Of a DNA stretch of 64,000 nt, positions 1 through 9,987 are shown one piece after another. Source of the DNA: Argentina anserina (Eukaryota; Streptophyta; Magnoliopsida; Rosales; Rosaceae). Below the pieces are notes generated by a model, which saw nothing but the letters and a program-made list of their open reading frames with translations, ran no database searches and was not told the origin of the DNA. A program made the translations under genes and the position numbers. The DNA lies in the NCBI RefSeq assembly GCF_933775445.1, contig NC_065873.1, positions 20,460,001 to 20,524,000 of the forward strand, given 5' to 3'. Numbering within the stretch: position 1 is the stretch's first letter; the number at the start of each line of letters is the position of its first letter.

Positions 1-638
1 TCAACCAGCAGCCCACGATCGACACTCCCAAAATAGGGACGTGACATTATGTTTAGTACTATATCATGAACCACACATGAACCTTCTTCATTGTTTGTTG
101 AGAGGGAGAGGGAGAGGTTTGCTAGCTGCACTGACAAACCATGCGTACCTACGCATCAATTGGAACTGCCAGTACAAGACGTATACGTACTGCTACTTCG
201 CGCTAGCTAATTAACCTACAATGTGCTCTGATTTGATCCCCGAGGAGTTTCATCTCCTAGTGGATCAAGAGATGTTATAGGATCTTCATGAATCTGCAAT
301 TTGTGATCTGAGATTTTATATCCCAATTAATGTAACTGATCAAGAGTGAATCCAGCTTTGACATTTCTTTGGAAATTTAATTTGTTGACAAAAAATAATG
401 AAAAATCCGAATGCGTATGTGTTTAAAACCAGGCAACAGTGAAAATGCATGGCTATAATTTCAGTCAAAAAAAAAAGATTTCAAATAATGTCCTGATTCA
501 ATATTTGATTAACTGAGGCATTAGGCCGCTACTATTTGGTAAAAGTAGTATATTTACATTGATTGAAAATATAAAAATACAAAGAACATTATGGAGCGCG
601 AAATGAAAAGATTTCAGCCTCCCAAGTCCAAACACACT
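1..638. other. AT-rich intergenic DNA
   Basis: No reading frame with family features, no terminal repeat and no RNA gene is visible. The last eight bases (631-638) are the left target-site duplication of the next element. Confidence 0.6.
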
Positions 639-1291
639 TAGGATTGTAAGTAAGCTCGAGCTACATGTGTTCGGCTCGAGCTCGTAAAGTTAAATGAGCC
701 GAGTTTGAGCTCAATATTTAGCCAAACCTTGAAAATGAGCCGAGCTTGAACAACAAGTATTCGGCTCGTTCGACTCGTTTAGCTCGCGAGCTAGCTCGGG
801 CTTGTTAAAAGCTCGGCTCGTTTATTAATTAAGATTCACTTATTAAATTTTATAATATATATAAAGTATAATTTTTATATGAGAAATAATATTTAAAAAT
901 ATAATATTAGTTCGAAAGAGCTTGAAAGTTTATTTCTAGAATAATTAGTTAATGACTTTAAGTTATATAACAAGTTTGATTTGTTATTTATAGTTTATTA
1001 CAAATAAAATAGATTTTGTGTGATGCAATGACATTAGATTTTGAATTTTTATTTTAGTTTCTAAATTTTAAAATTTTAGTTTCGTATGATTCAAGCCGGC
1101 TCGATTCGAGTGCAATCTCATCTAATACAATGAGCTGGCCCAAGCCTAACTCGAGTTTTTTTTCAAGCCGAGCCGAGATTGAAGATGAAGCACAAAAATC
1201 CAATTTGGCTCGGATTGAGCTTGATCGAATGAAAACGAGTCAAACATGAACAAACTAGTATTCAGCTCGATTCGGCTCATTTACACTCCTG
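639..1291. mobile_element. Non-autonomous hAT-type element with AGCTCG-rich ends
   Basis: An 8-bp direct repeat AACACACT flanks this 653-bp segment at 631-638 and 1292-1299. The ends are imperfect inverted repeats: TAGGATTGTAAGTAAGC on the left, and CAGGAGTGTAAATGAGCC when the right end is read on the minus strand. The 8-bp duplication and the C/TAGG start are hAT hallmarks. The terminal 150 bp on both sides are packed with GAGCTCG/GGCTCGA-type motifs, while the middle is AT-rich with no coding capacity. It must have been mobilised in trans. Confidence 0.8.
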
Positions 1292-1349
1292 AACACACTC
1301 CAGGCAAGAGACAGAGAAAAATATCCACCTTGCATTGTATTGTTTATAG

Positions 1350-1452
1350 TGTTTGCAAGAATGACATGTTGAATGCATAAGATACAATCACACAACACGT
1401 ATGCATTTGGAGATAATAAAGCAAAATTTATATTTCAAACTATCACACAAAC
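1350..1452. repeat. Copy A (left part) of a duplicated upstream segment
   Basis: The stretch around 1355-1445 is closely repeated at 2885-2977, including GATACAATCACACAACACGT and GCATTTG-AGATAATAAAGC. Copy A is split by the hAT element at 1453-2263 and resumes at 2272 with TACATGATGTATTGAAA, matching TACATGATGTAGTGAAA at 2988 onward in copy B. Confidence 0.8.
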
Positions 1453-2263
1453 TAGGGGTGGCAATGGTATAGAAAACCATTCCAACCAATTCGTATACCA
1501 ACCGTACCAAATATGTTGGTATACCAAATACTTGGTACATGGTATATGGTACAGTATACCGTACCAATATTAAAAATACGGTAGGTAGGTGGTATAGATT
1601 TTCCATATACCATGGTATATCGTACCTACCAACTTATATTATATTAAATTATTTAATTAAAAATATATATATATCTTTAAATTTCAATTGTAGATTTATT
1701 GAAAAATAAATCCAAACCATATATATCTACTAACCTTAATCTAATCTCTCTGAGTTTCTTTCTCAAGTACACTATTTTTCTCGTCTTCAATTTCTTTATT
1801 TAATTATGAATGAATCGATTCAATCGAATTCCCAAGTACAAATGCTTAGACCTATCAGTAGCACAATCACAGCTTACAACATGTCAACATATATCGCATT
1901 TAAACCTATCATTTATTTTTTCAATTGTTTTGAGAATTCATAAGTACTTTAACAGTTTGACTATTTGGACTTTGACTTTCTATTTATGACTTTGTATTTG
2001 GTAATTTGGTTGAAGTTATATAAGACTTTGGAATTATATTGTTATTTCACTTATTTATTATTATTTATTTGGGTTGGGCCTTAAAATGTTTGGGCCTTAA
2101 ATATGTTGGTACAAGCCAATTACCAACCGTACCAACCGTACCACTTAATTGGTATACCAACGTTATTGGTTGGTATAAATTGTGAATTTTTCATACCAAA
2201 TATATATTGGTTGGTATATGGTATTGGAAAATTAAGGCTGGTATACCAACCAATCCAGCCCTA
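1453..2263. mobile_element. Non-autonomous hAT-type element (GGTATACC-rich)
   Basis: This 811-bp element is bounded by a perfect 8-bp duplication ACACAAAC (1445-1452 and 2264-2271). Its ends are TAGGGGTGGCAATGG and, on the minus strand at the right, TAGGGCTGGATTGG. The subterminal regions repeat GGTATACC and TTGGTAC-type motifs in both orientations, a typical hAT subterminal array. It has no transposase. The uninterrupted target is preserved in the paralogous copy B at about 2963-2995, so the boundaries are unusually secure. Confidence 0.88.
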
Positions 2264-2369
2264 ACACAAACTACATGATGTATTGAAACAATAGCTCATT
2301 GTATCATCTTCCAACCTAGTCACCAAGAGGCAAATTTTTGTACCAAACACGACACAAATAATATTCGAC

Positions 2370-2510
2370 TCTAACAAAGCCGTCAAGCCCAAACCCAAAC
2401 CCATAAAATGAAATTGGGTGAAACTCCAAAAAAATTTACCCTCCGAAAATAGTATTGACCCGAGAACACTCAGAAAAATTGGCGGGAAGTTTTTTTATGT
2501 CAACCTTTCC
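2370..2510. repeat. Copy of the ARM/BTB gene proximal promoter
   Basis: The segment AAGCCCAAACCCAAACCCATAA ... ACCCGAGAACACTCAGAAAAATTGGCGGGAAG resembles 9780-9870, just upstream of the ARM/BTB gene, where the same order of blocks occurs (AAGCCCATACCCGTAA, ACCCGGGAACACTC, GGCGGGAAG). The GGCGGGAA motif (2481-2488) is an E2F-like site, TTCCCGCC, on the minus strand. A second, weaker copy lies at 2700-2800 with GGCGGGAA at 2781-2788. Confidence 0.65.
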
Positions 2511-2859
2511 CATTCCAATTTTCGAACAATCATTAATGTGCTTTTATGACTGATGGATGAATATATTTTATCACTTTGTGATTTGCTTGAATAGCCATAT
2601 CTAATTAACATGTTCTTTGTTGAACACTTGAGATGCTTTAGCTTTTCAATATCTCATAAAACTAATTTGCTTAGATAACGGCATTTAATGATGCAATGTT
2701 GTCATAAAATAACAATGGCAGAGCACCAAATCGAAATTTTCACCCTCCAAAAACACTTCCGGGTACTTAATAGAAAAATAGGCGGGAAATAAAATATACT
2801 TTTTTAGCTTTCTTCAATATCCCATAAAATTAATTTGCTTAGATTAATGATGCATCGTT

Positions 2860-3000
2860 GTTCCGTTATATTGTTCATAGTGTATGCAAGAATGATCGAC
2901 ATGCATGTTAATATAGATACAATCACACAACACGTATGCATTTGAAGATAATAAAGCAAATAATATATTTCAAACTATCACAAAAACTACATGATGTAGT
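2860..3000. repeat. Copy B of the duplicated segment (empty site)
   Basis: This copy carries the same blocks as 1341-1452 plus 2272-2290, but without the 811-bp hAT element. Across the insertion point it reads TATCACAAAAACTACATGATG, whereas copy A has TATCACACAAAC, the element, then ACACAAACTACATGATG. Confidence 0.8.
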
Positions 3001-3052
3001 GAAAAAATGAGCCGATAATCTCACATAGATAGAAAACGAAAACCCTCTAACC

Positions 3053-3768
3053 CAGTGGCGGATACAAGAATTTTTGCCAGCCAGGGCAAGAATGACTTGT
3101 CACTTCAAAATAGAATTTACTTCAATTCAAAATTAGGGTTTCATGTAATTATGTACATTTAAACTATAAAACTAAATTTAACAAATTTAAATTTATAAAG
3201 CATCAATGTGAGGCAACAAGATTACATGATAATCAAACATTCAAATAAATCATTAAGAAACGAGTGAATGAATTAGAAAAACAAAAAGACTGAAACACCT
3301 TGATTGATCGATTTGAATGAAGTATAGTGAATCAAATACTTGAATGAATTTAGAACAAAAATAAAGTTCTCTTGCTTTTGGGGCTTTGGAGGAGAAATTA
3401 AAGTTGAGAAGGGTATTTTGTCTTTTGAGAATTGAGGTCTAAGAGGTGGGGATCTGGAGATTGTGGAAGGGATGCAGAAAGCCAAAAGTCCAAAACTCTT
3501 TATGTGTAAATTAAAAGTATACAAACGACGTTGTTTTGGCACTAGAACATAATTAATGAAACGACGTCGTTTTGGACCTAAAGTATAGAAAAAAGAAGAA
3601 GAAGAGAAATACGTGCTGCTGCGTCGTTGCCTTCTACTTCTATCTTTCGCCGGATTCTGCCATTTTTATATGGATTTTTTTTTCTATAAAACTGCCTACT
3701 CTACGCCCAACATCTTGAACCTAGCCTAAGTAGTTGCTTAGACTCGCCTACACGTGGATTTGCCACTG
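3053..3768. mobile_element. Probable hAT-type non-autonomous element (CAGTGGCGGA ends)
   Basis: The left end is CAGTGGCGGATACA and the right end, read on the minus strand, is CAGTGGCAAATCCA. The flanks CTCTAACC (3045-3052) and CTCTGATC (3769-3776) agree at six of eight positions, so an older 8-bp duplication is likely. Near 3525-3575 the element contains two copies of an ACGACGTCGTTTTGG-like motif. The short frame at 3273-3542 (minus) has no recognisable domain and I do not call it a gene. Confidence 0.6.
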
Positions 3769-4421
3769 CTCTGATCTATATAAAACATCTCTAAAAGACT
3801 AAAACTATAATCCTCCTTATCCAATACACATTTCCTCACTAGTATGTCTCAGTCTAAAGTGCATGCACGCCAATAAATTAGGGTACCAGTGTACCACGTA
3901 CGCAGTTAAGAGTTTTAATTTTCCGAAATAACTAAAAGTTCTACAACTTCAATAGATTTTATAGTGATCTCCAATATATTTTCGAAACTATAATTCTTAA
4001 TTTACTAATATTAACCGGAATATATCAAACTTTGTTTCAAGTTTCAACACTGGCAATTGTACCATGCTCTCTCTCAACCTAAATATAGATACAAATGCTT
4101 AAGTTGATATATAACTCAGATTCTTCTTTTGTTGTTTTTTTTTTCTGAAATGAAAGATTGAAATTCAATTACTATGGAGCTACCGTTGTTTAGGAAAAAT
4201 CAGGTTACTAAAGCCTTCCCCTTGAAACTGACATCGCATGTACTTCCAATTTCCAACTGTCTAAAGGATTCTTAACTCCAGATGAATGCCTTACAGTGTA
4301 GATTATGTAGATGATCTATTCATTTAAGAATTCGTACTATTGTTCAAGATAATCAGTATCTGGCTACCTAGCTAGTGTGTTCACTACTGTGTTGTATCAT
4401 CTTGAAACATATATTCACCAA
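3769..4421. other. Intergenic DNA with partial copy C of the duplicated segment
   Basis: No gene is visible. The end (4390-4421) resembles the copy A text GTATCATCTT...CACCAAGAGGCAAATTTTTGTACC near 2297-2345, but is interrupted at 4422 by a Mutator-type element and resumes at 5875. Confidence 0.55.
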
Positions 4422-5647
4422 GAGTCCCGCTCACCTGGTCAGTTGCTGACCAGGGAACATTTGTACAACTTATGTCGGATCGATCAGGACATTTTAAATC
4501 TAACAGTTGTGGTTCAATGAGACTTAATTTAATTACTTAACCAATATCAGTCATCGTCTTTAGACATGTCTTCTTTCATGACCGCATCCTCCTCTCCTCG
4601 TCATTGTCGTCACCCAACTACCGCAGTAAAAGAGCACCCAACAATCATCACTGCTAGGATTTTTCTCCACCCCTTTGTAGGATGGCCGGTTCTTAATTGA
4701 ACCGCTTAGGGAATAAGTAGAACTAAATATCAAGATTGTGGGGACGTTTGCACTGATTGTTGTTGACTAGGCAGATTTTTGGTTTTTGCTACAAGCTAAG
4801 GTAGCGAATCGATGGACTTGACGCTTGTCGAGGTAAGTTGGACTTGTGCTACATGCAACAAAGGTGCATATAGTAGCGATAATCTGTTGGGAGGCTTTAG
4901 TTTTGCTGTTGTGCAAAAGTTTGATTGATTGTGTGTTTGATTTTGTGTCAAATATCCCTTTATAGAGAGAACACAATTTGTTATTTCTTTCAGATCAAGT
5001 CATCAAAATCCCTTAGTTAATTAGGACAACAATTCCTTTTCAACTCAGACTTGGATTCTCCAATACCCCGAAATATATTCCTAAAACAGAACGAAAATCT
5101 TCTATGTTAATAACTTCTCCAAATAACCGGTCAAACGGACCAGAAACTCTAAACAATTGCCAATGAATTATTTAGGCTCTAGAATAATATTTTAATTGTA
5201 GGTATCGGTTAAGCATATAAAAAAACTCTAAATAGATTTTAATAAGATTACGTCGTTGGAATTAAGTCACAAGAATTAGCCAAGAACTCGTATTAGCTTA
5301 AAATGAATATTTTAGCTCAAACACCTCTCCGCATCCTCAGATCTATTTCGCCTTGGATCTCTTCCCAGACGGTGTTCTCTTTGCCGAAATTACCAAGGGC
5401 CAAAGAAAGTCTAAAATCTTATTCTCGCCTATACAGACGATGTAGAGATTGAGCAAATCTATTGGTCGTCTTATCAAATCATCAAATCATTAAGAGTATA
5501 AAGTACCCCACAAAATCAATACCAACAGTCTTAATTGATGATTGAAATAACATTGGCACAAAGCTCTTAATTAATGAGAATGCTACTTGGATTTGGTTCT
5601 TCAACTGTGGCGGTTGAATGACGACGGGATCACCGGGAAGAGGGAAC

Positions 5648-5724
<77 letters not shown>

Positions 5725-5864
5725 TCTACATACAAAAAAACAAATATGATAATAAATTTTATTTCAATCACATTATGTCACAACTGTTAGATTGAAATTA
5801 ATTTGATCGGACGGAAGTTGTGTAGATGTTCCCTGGTCAGCAACTGATGAGTTGAACGAGACTG
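4422..5864. mobile_element. Mutator-type non-autonomous element
   Basis: A perfect 10-bp direct repeat TATTCACCAA (4412-4421 and 5865-5874) flanks a 1,443-bp segment. The terminal inverted repeats run for about 100 bp, are clearest around TCAGTTGCTGACCAGGGAAC, and extend through ACAACTT...GTC.GATC to AATCTAACAGTTGTG. Long inverted repeats with a 9-10-bp duplication fit the Mutator superfamily. There is no transposase. The interior has a coding-looking stretch near 5309-5430 and a GA microsatellite. The target sequence continues at 5875 as AAGGCAAATTTTTGTACC, found again at 2328. Confidence 0.85.
5650..5724. repeat. (AG)n microsatellite
   Basis: About 75 bp of almost pure AG dinucleotides, interrupted once by GTGA near 5698, inside the Mutator-type element. 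Confidence 0.95.
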
Positions 5865-7051
5865 TATTCACCAAAAGGCAAATTTTTGTACCATACAATC
5901 TGGCAGCTAAAACTCATTTTTTCTCATTATATTCCTGGCTAGAGCTGTCCACATCCTACAAAGTGAAGAAGCCCAATCCCTAAATAATAAAGACAAGCTC
6001 ATGCCCAAGCGGTAGTAGGCTTTAAATGAGATGATCACATTTTAGTGGTAACTGAAAGGGTAACGATCTCTTAAGAGTAAAAACTGCTTTAGTTATGATG
6101 ATATCAAGTCAGATATTCATGTTACCATAATTGGGGATATATGTATTCAAGACTTGAGGCTCAAAAACCAAAGTGATTATATGTGTTACATGGTTAATAA
6201 TTATTTTGAATCTCTAATCATGCCTGCTTTTTGCATGAATATTCATTTCCGCAACTATATGGGCCCATTTTGTGCACTTACTTTCCCTTTTTTATTTTGT
6301 CTTGGATGACTGATGCTGTTTGTATTCACTTGTATGATTCTTCATGTAGCGGTTACCTCTGAGGTAGAGACGAGAACTGAGAGTCTCTCAGCGGCCACAA
6401 GAAAATTGCTGCCTAGCTTGGTGCCCAAGAAATTTGTGCTGGCTATTGGGAAGAGTTGAGAGCTTATGGCGTTGGTTAATTAGTTCATGTCAACAAATTG
6501 TCAATTCAATTAGTGAAAATTTCAACAAATTATCTTTGAATTATTGAATATGGTAATTATCTTTCATATTACGATTATTACTATATATTTATATCTACAC
6601 CATAAACTCATATGTACATTGAGATACAAGCTATATTGAAAATCAACTGCGTGCATATATTGAAAATTAGACTTAAACTATGGGCATAGAGTCTTAAAGA
6701 AAGAGAAAAAAGAAAACCATTAAGAAGAAGTTGCAACTTGCAAGCTACACATATTATATAATCATGCACGCATTTGCTTAATTTGATGTCATGAAACTTC
6801 TTGTCTAATCCTCTACTTGACACTTGACAGCTTAATTTCTTATAATGAAGAGGAAAGTCGCAACATCCTCTAACTGTACCATTACAAAAAAATGGGGGAA
6901 ACACAAGTGCAAGTGAAAGTGCAAGTGTAAGTGCATCCATATCACATTGTTATCAATGTTAATTTTTATTACTTGTTTATAACTTTATATGGTATGTTAC
7001 AACATTATTAATACTATTTTTCTTATTTATCTATCTTAGAATGTGGTAAAT
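5865..7051. other. Intergenic DNA upstream of the hAT transposase
   Basis: No intact gene is visible. A short coding-like patch at about 6348-6457 (plus) follows a possible splice acceptor, but it has no recognisable domain. I could not find the left terminal repeat expected for the hAT element whose right end is at 9775. CCCAAG at 6004-6009 resembles the right-flank CACCCAAG (9776-9783) and is the only weak candidate. Confidence 0.4.
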
Positions 7052-9128
7052 ATGGGTGAATCAATAGCAGCAATTCCCACTCCCACTCCCACTCATGACC
7101 CCGCTCATTCTCCTACTCCTACTCATACTCAAGCTAGTAGTGTTGGCAACCCGGTGGTTGATTTAGAAGAGGAAGAAAGTGACGAAACATACTTGGTACG
7201 GTTGAAGGAAAAAGAAAGGGCTCCGGTGTGGGATCATTTTAAGAGGATCTTGGTTGGCAAGGGCACTACGAAAAGGGTGAAGGGAGTTTGTAATTATTGT
7301 GGAAATGAGTATTTAGCCAATCCTAGTGGCAATGACACTACGAACTTGAACAATCATATAGACAAATGCTGCAAGTACCCTCCTAATATGGAGAAGATGA
7401 AGGCTTCGGGGCAAAGTATTTTGTGTTGGAAACCAAAGAGTAATGAGTTGGCTATTGGGAAGTTTAATCAAGAGGAGATGACCGATGCATGTGTCTATTA
7501 TGTTGTGGTGGATGAGTTATCATTTAGGCATGTGGAAGGAGATGGGTTCAAGTATTTTATGTCGATGCTCAATCCCAATTGGGTGACCCCTTCTCGTAAG
7601 ACAATAGCAAAGTTGGTGTTTAAGAGGTACTTTGCGGAAAAGGAGAACTTGAAGAAGATGTTGAGTAGATATCGAGTGTGTTTGACGACGGATACATGGA
7701 CTTCGGTTCAAAATATTTGCTATATGGTGATCATGGCACATTTCATTGATGACAATTGGGTGTTGCACAAGAATATTATCAAGTTTAGTGCAATTCACAA
7801 TCACAAGGGAGAGACTATTGCGGTGGTGTTGGAGAGTTGTTTGCAAGAGTGAGGTATATACAAAGTCCTCACTATCACTGTGGATAATGCTAGTGCAAAT
7901 GATGTAGCAATTAGAGATCTTATTAGAAGAGTGAATTCTTAGGGAAATCCAAATGTCATTATGCATGGAGGCCGGAATTTGCAAATGAGGTGTGTGGCTC
8001 ATATTTTCAACTTGATTGTCAATGATGGGTTGGGTGTGATGAATGATTGTATCAAGATTATTCGTTTGTCGGTGAGGTATGTTAGGTCTTCCCCACAGAG
8101 ACTTAACAATTTCAATAAGTGGAAAGAGATGATGAAAATTGATGGAAAAATGGGGTGTGATTATGAATGTGCCGACTAAGTGGAATTCGACTTACTTGAT
8201 GTTGAGATCTTCCTATAAGTTCCACAAAGTCCTTGATAGGATGTTTTGTGATAAGCCTAATGCTATATCATTTTTCGACGGCAACACTCTATCCATTCCA
8301 AGTAGTTTTGATTGGGAAGAAGCACAAGGCTATATGGATTTTTTGAAGCCGTTTTATGATGTCACCTTGAAGGTATGTTGTTCTCATTATCCTTCAATCC
8401 ATGATACATTTGGTGATTTGCTTCGAATTAAGTGTCTTTTAGAAGCACAAGTTAATCCAAATTTGATTGGGATTAGAGAACTTATGATAGAAAAGTATAA
8501 TAAGTATTAGGGTGATTTAGATAAGTTAAATCAATATATATTTATTGATATTGTACTTGATCCTCGTTATAAGCTTGAGAAAGTGATTGATTATTTTGAA
8601 ATTTTATTTGGGGAGGTGGATGAGAGGGTGGAGGTGAACTCAAAGATGGTGAAAGACGTCTTGTATGATATTTACAAGGTTTATGAAGAATTTAGTGTTA
8701 GTGGTTCTCAAGTGTCTAATGAGGGGAATGTAGGGAGTTTAACTTCAATTGAGGGTTTAACTGAGTTTGATAAGATGTTGAAGGAGACAGAAGAAAGGAG
8801 AAGAGCAAGGCGAACCGAACTCATTAACAATGACGTTGATAGGTATCTTGGAGATGCTATGGAGAGTGATCATGAGAAATTCCATTTGTTAAATTGGTGG
8901 AAGATAAATGGAATTCACAAGTACCCTATATTGGCACGCATTGTTAGGGATGTATTAGCTATTCCCGTTTCCACTATAGCTTCGGAGTCTTGCTTTAGCA
9001 CTAGTGAGAGGGTGATTGATCCATATCGTGCTTCATTAAGTCCTAAAATGGTGGAGACGTTGATATGTGTTCAAAATTTGATTATGAATGATAATGTTGT
9101 TATAAGTCATGAGCTTAGTACGGAATAG
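7052..9128 (+). pseudogene. hAT transposase (BED-finger/RICESLEEPER-like), degraded
   Basis: This was a DNA transposase of the Ac/Tam3 type. The first in-frame ATG is at 7052. A BED zinc finger is visible (VWDHFKRI, then CNYC and H...DKC), followed by the RNase H-like core with TTDTWTS and VDNASAND, and the C-terminal hATC dimerisation region near 8935-9070 (PVSTIASESCFSTSERVID). Three in-frame stops (7850-7852, 7940-7942, 8508-8510) and one frameshift at about 8139-8177 break it. All three stops occupy positions where the context predicts Trp followed by Gly (W-G), so each is explained by a single G-to-A change of TGG. The gene cannot make a full transposase, but relatives may have moved the TAGGGGTGG-ended elements in this window. 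Confidence 0.9.
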
Positions 9129-9398
9129 GTTGAAATATGTCATGAAGTTGTTGAAGGTAACATTTGATGTTTCTAATTTTGATGTTTTAAAGTTTATATA
9201 CATCATACTTTTCTATTTTCTAATATGTGATGTTTCTCTTATTAATATTGGATGTAGAATTACGAAATGAGTCATGTTCAAATGTGGTGGTGGGAAATGT
9301 TTGGAATGATGTGTTGACACCAAACACCACTTCATGGTCTTGAGAATTGATGAATGAAGGATTATGGCATTCACAAAGAGACTCATTTGTTATGAAAA

Positions 9399-9516
9399 AT
9401 TTCATGTTTATTTGGACTTTGGTGAACTCAATTTACTTTAAAGTTTGGACTTTAAAATTTCATGTTTATTTGGACTTTGGTGAACTCAATTTACTTTGAA
9501 GTTTGGACTTTAAATT
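9399..9516. repeat. Two-copy tandem repeat, 58-bp period
   Basis: The block starting TTCATGTTTATTTGGACTTT at 9401 is repeated almost exactly at 9459, with one clear difference (CTTTAAAG versus CTTTGAAG). It lies in the 3' non-coding part of the hAT remnant. Confidence 0.9.
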
Positions 9517-9775
9517 TGTGTTTTATGGTGTATGAAACTATAAATTTTGTAAAATCATAATGTTTTGATTGTTAGAAATGATTATTTTAGGGTAAGAAAA
9601 AAGTTTAGATCCTCAAATAGTCAAATAGAACTATACGTCACATTCAGTAATTCAGTTTTTTTTTTCAAATTTACAAAATTTTCAAAAAAAAAAAAAAACC
9701 GAACCGAAGTTTAATTTCAATTTAATTTTCAGTTTAAATCCAAAACGGAACCGTTTAAACCGAATGCCACCCCTA

Positions 9776-9987
9776 CACCCAAGCCCATACCCGTAAAATT
9801 CTCCCATGAAAATATTTTGGAGGGTGACACAGTTTTACCCGGGAACACTCAAAAACAAAAGGCGGGAAGTTTATTTTTCCGTCCATCATAAAATATGACT
9901 TCTCATTTCTTGTCTCTCTCATTCTACAAACACCTTTTTTTTTTTTTAAAATTCTGAAATTTACGCTCATCCCCCACCTAATCCTCC
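9776..9987 (+). promoter_or_regulatory. Proximal promoter/5' UTR of the ARM/BTB gene with E2F-like site
   Basis: This is the 212 bp between the hAT right end and the start codon. GGCGGGAA at 9861-9868 reads TTCCCGCC on the minus strand, close to the E2F/DP consensus TTTSSCGC. The pyrimidine-rich stretch 9900-9945 looks like 5' UTR. The same block order is found at 2370-2510 and partly at 2700-2800. The hAT element therefore appears to have landed within roughly 90 bp of the E2F-like site and separated this core promoter from older upstream DNA. Confidence 0.55.

Larger units (their letters stand above)
7052..9775 (+). mobile_element. hAT transposon remnant, right end preserved
   Basis: The right end reads CCGTTTAAACCGAATGCCAC and then CCCTA, ending at 9775. 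On the minus strand this is TAGGGGTGGCATTCGG, the same start as the small elements at 1453 and 54796. A candidate 8-bp duplication CACCCAAG follows (9776-9783). The left terminus is missing or too diverged to see, so the start given is only that of the coding remnant. The subterminal region (9690-9760) is rich in CGGTT/AACCG motifs. Confidence 0.75.

Noticed and set aside
6348..6457. Coding-like patch after a possible acceptor, upstream of the hAT transposase
   Set aside because: It reads like a protein for about 35 codons but matches no domain I know and has no flanking exon; chance cannot be excluded.
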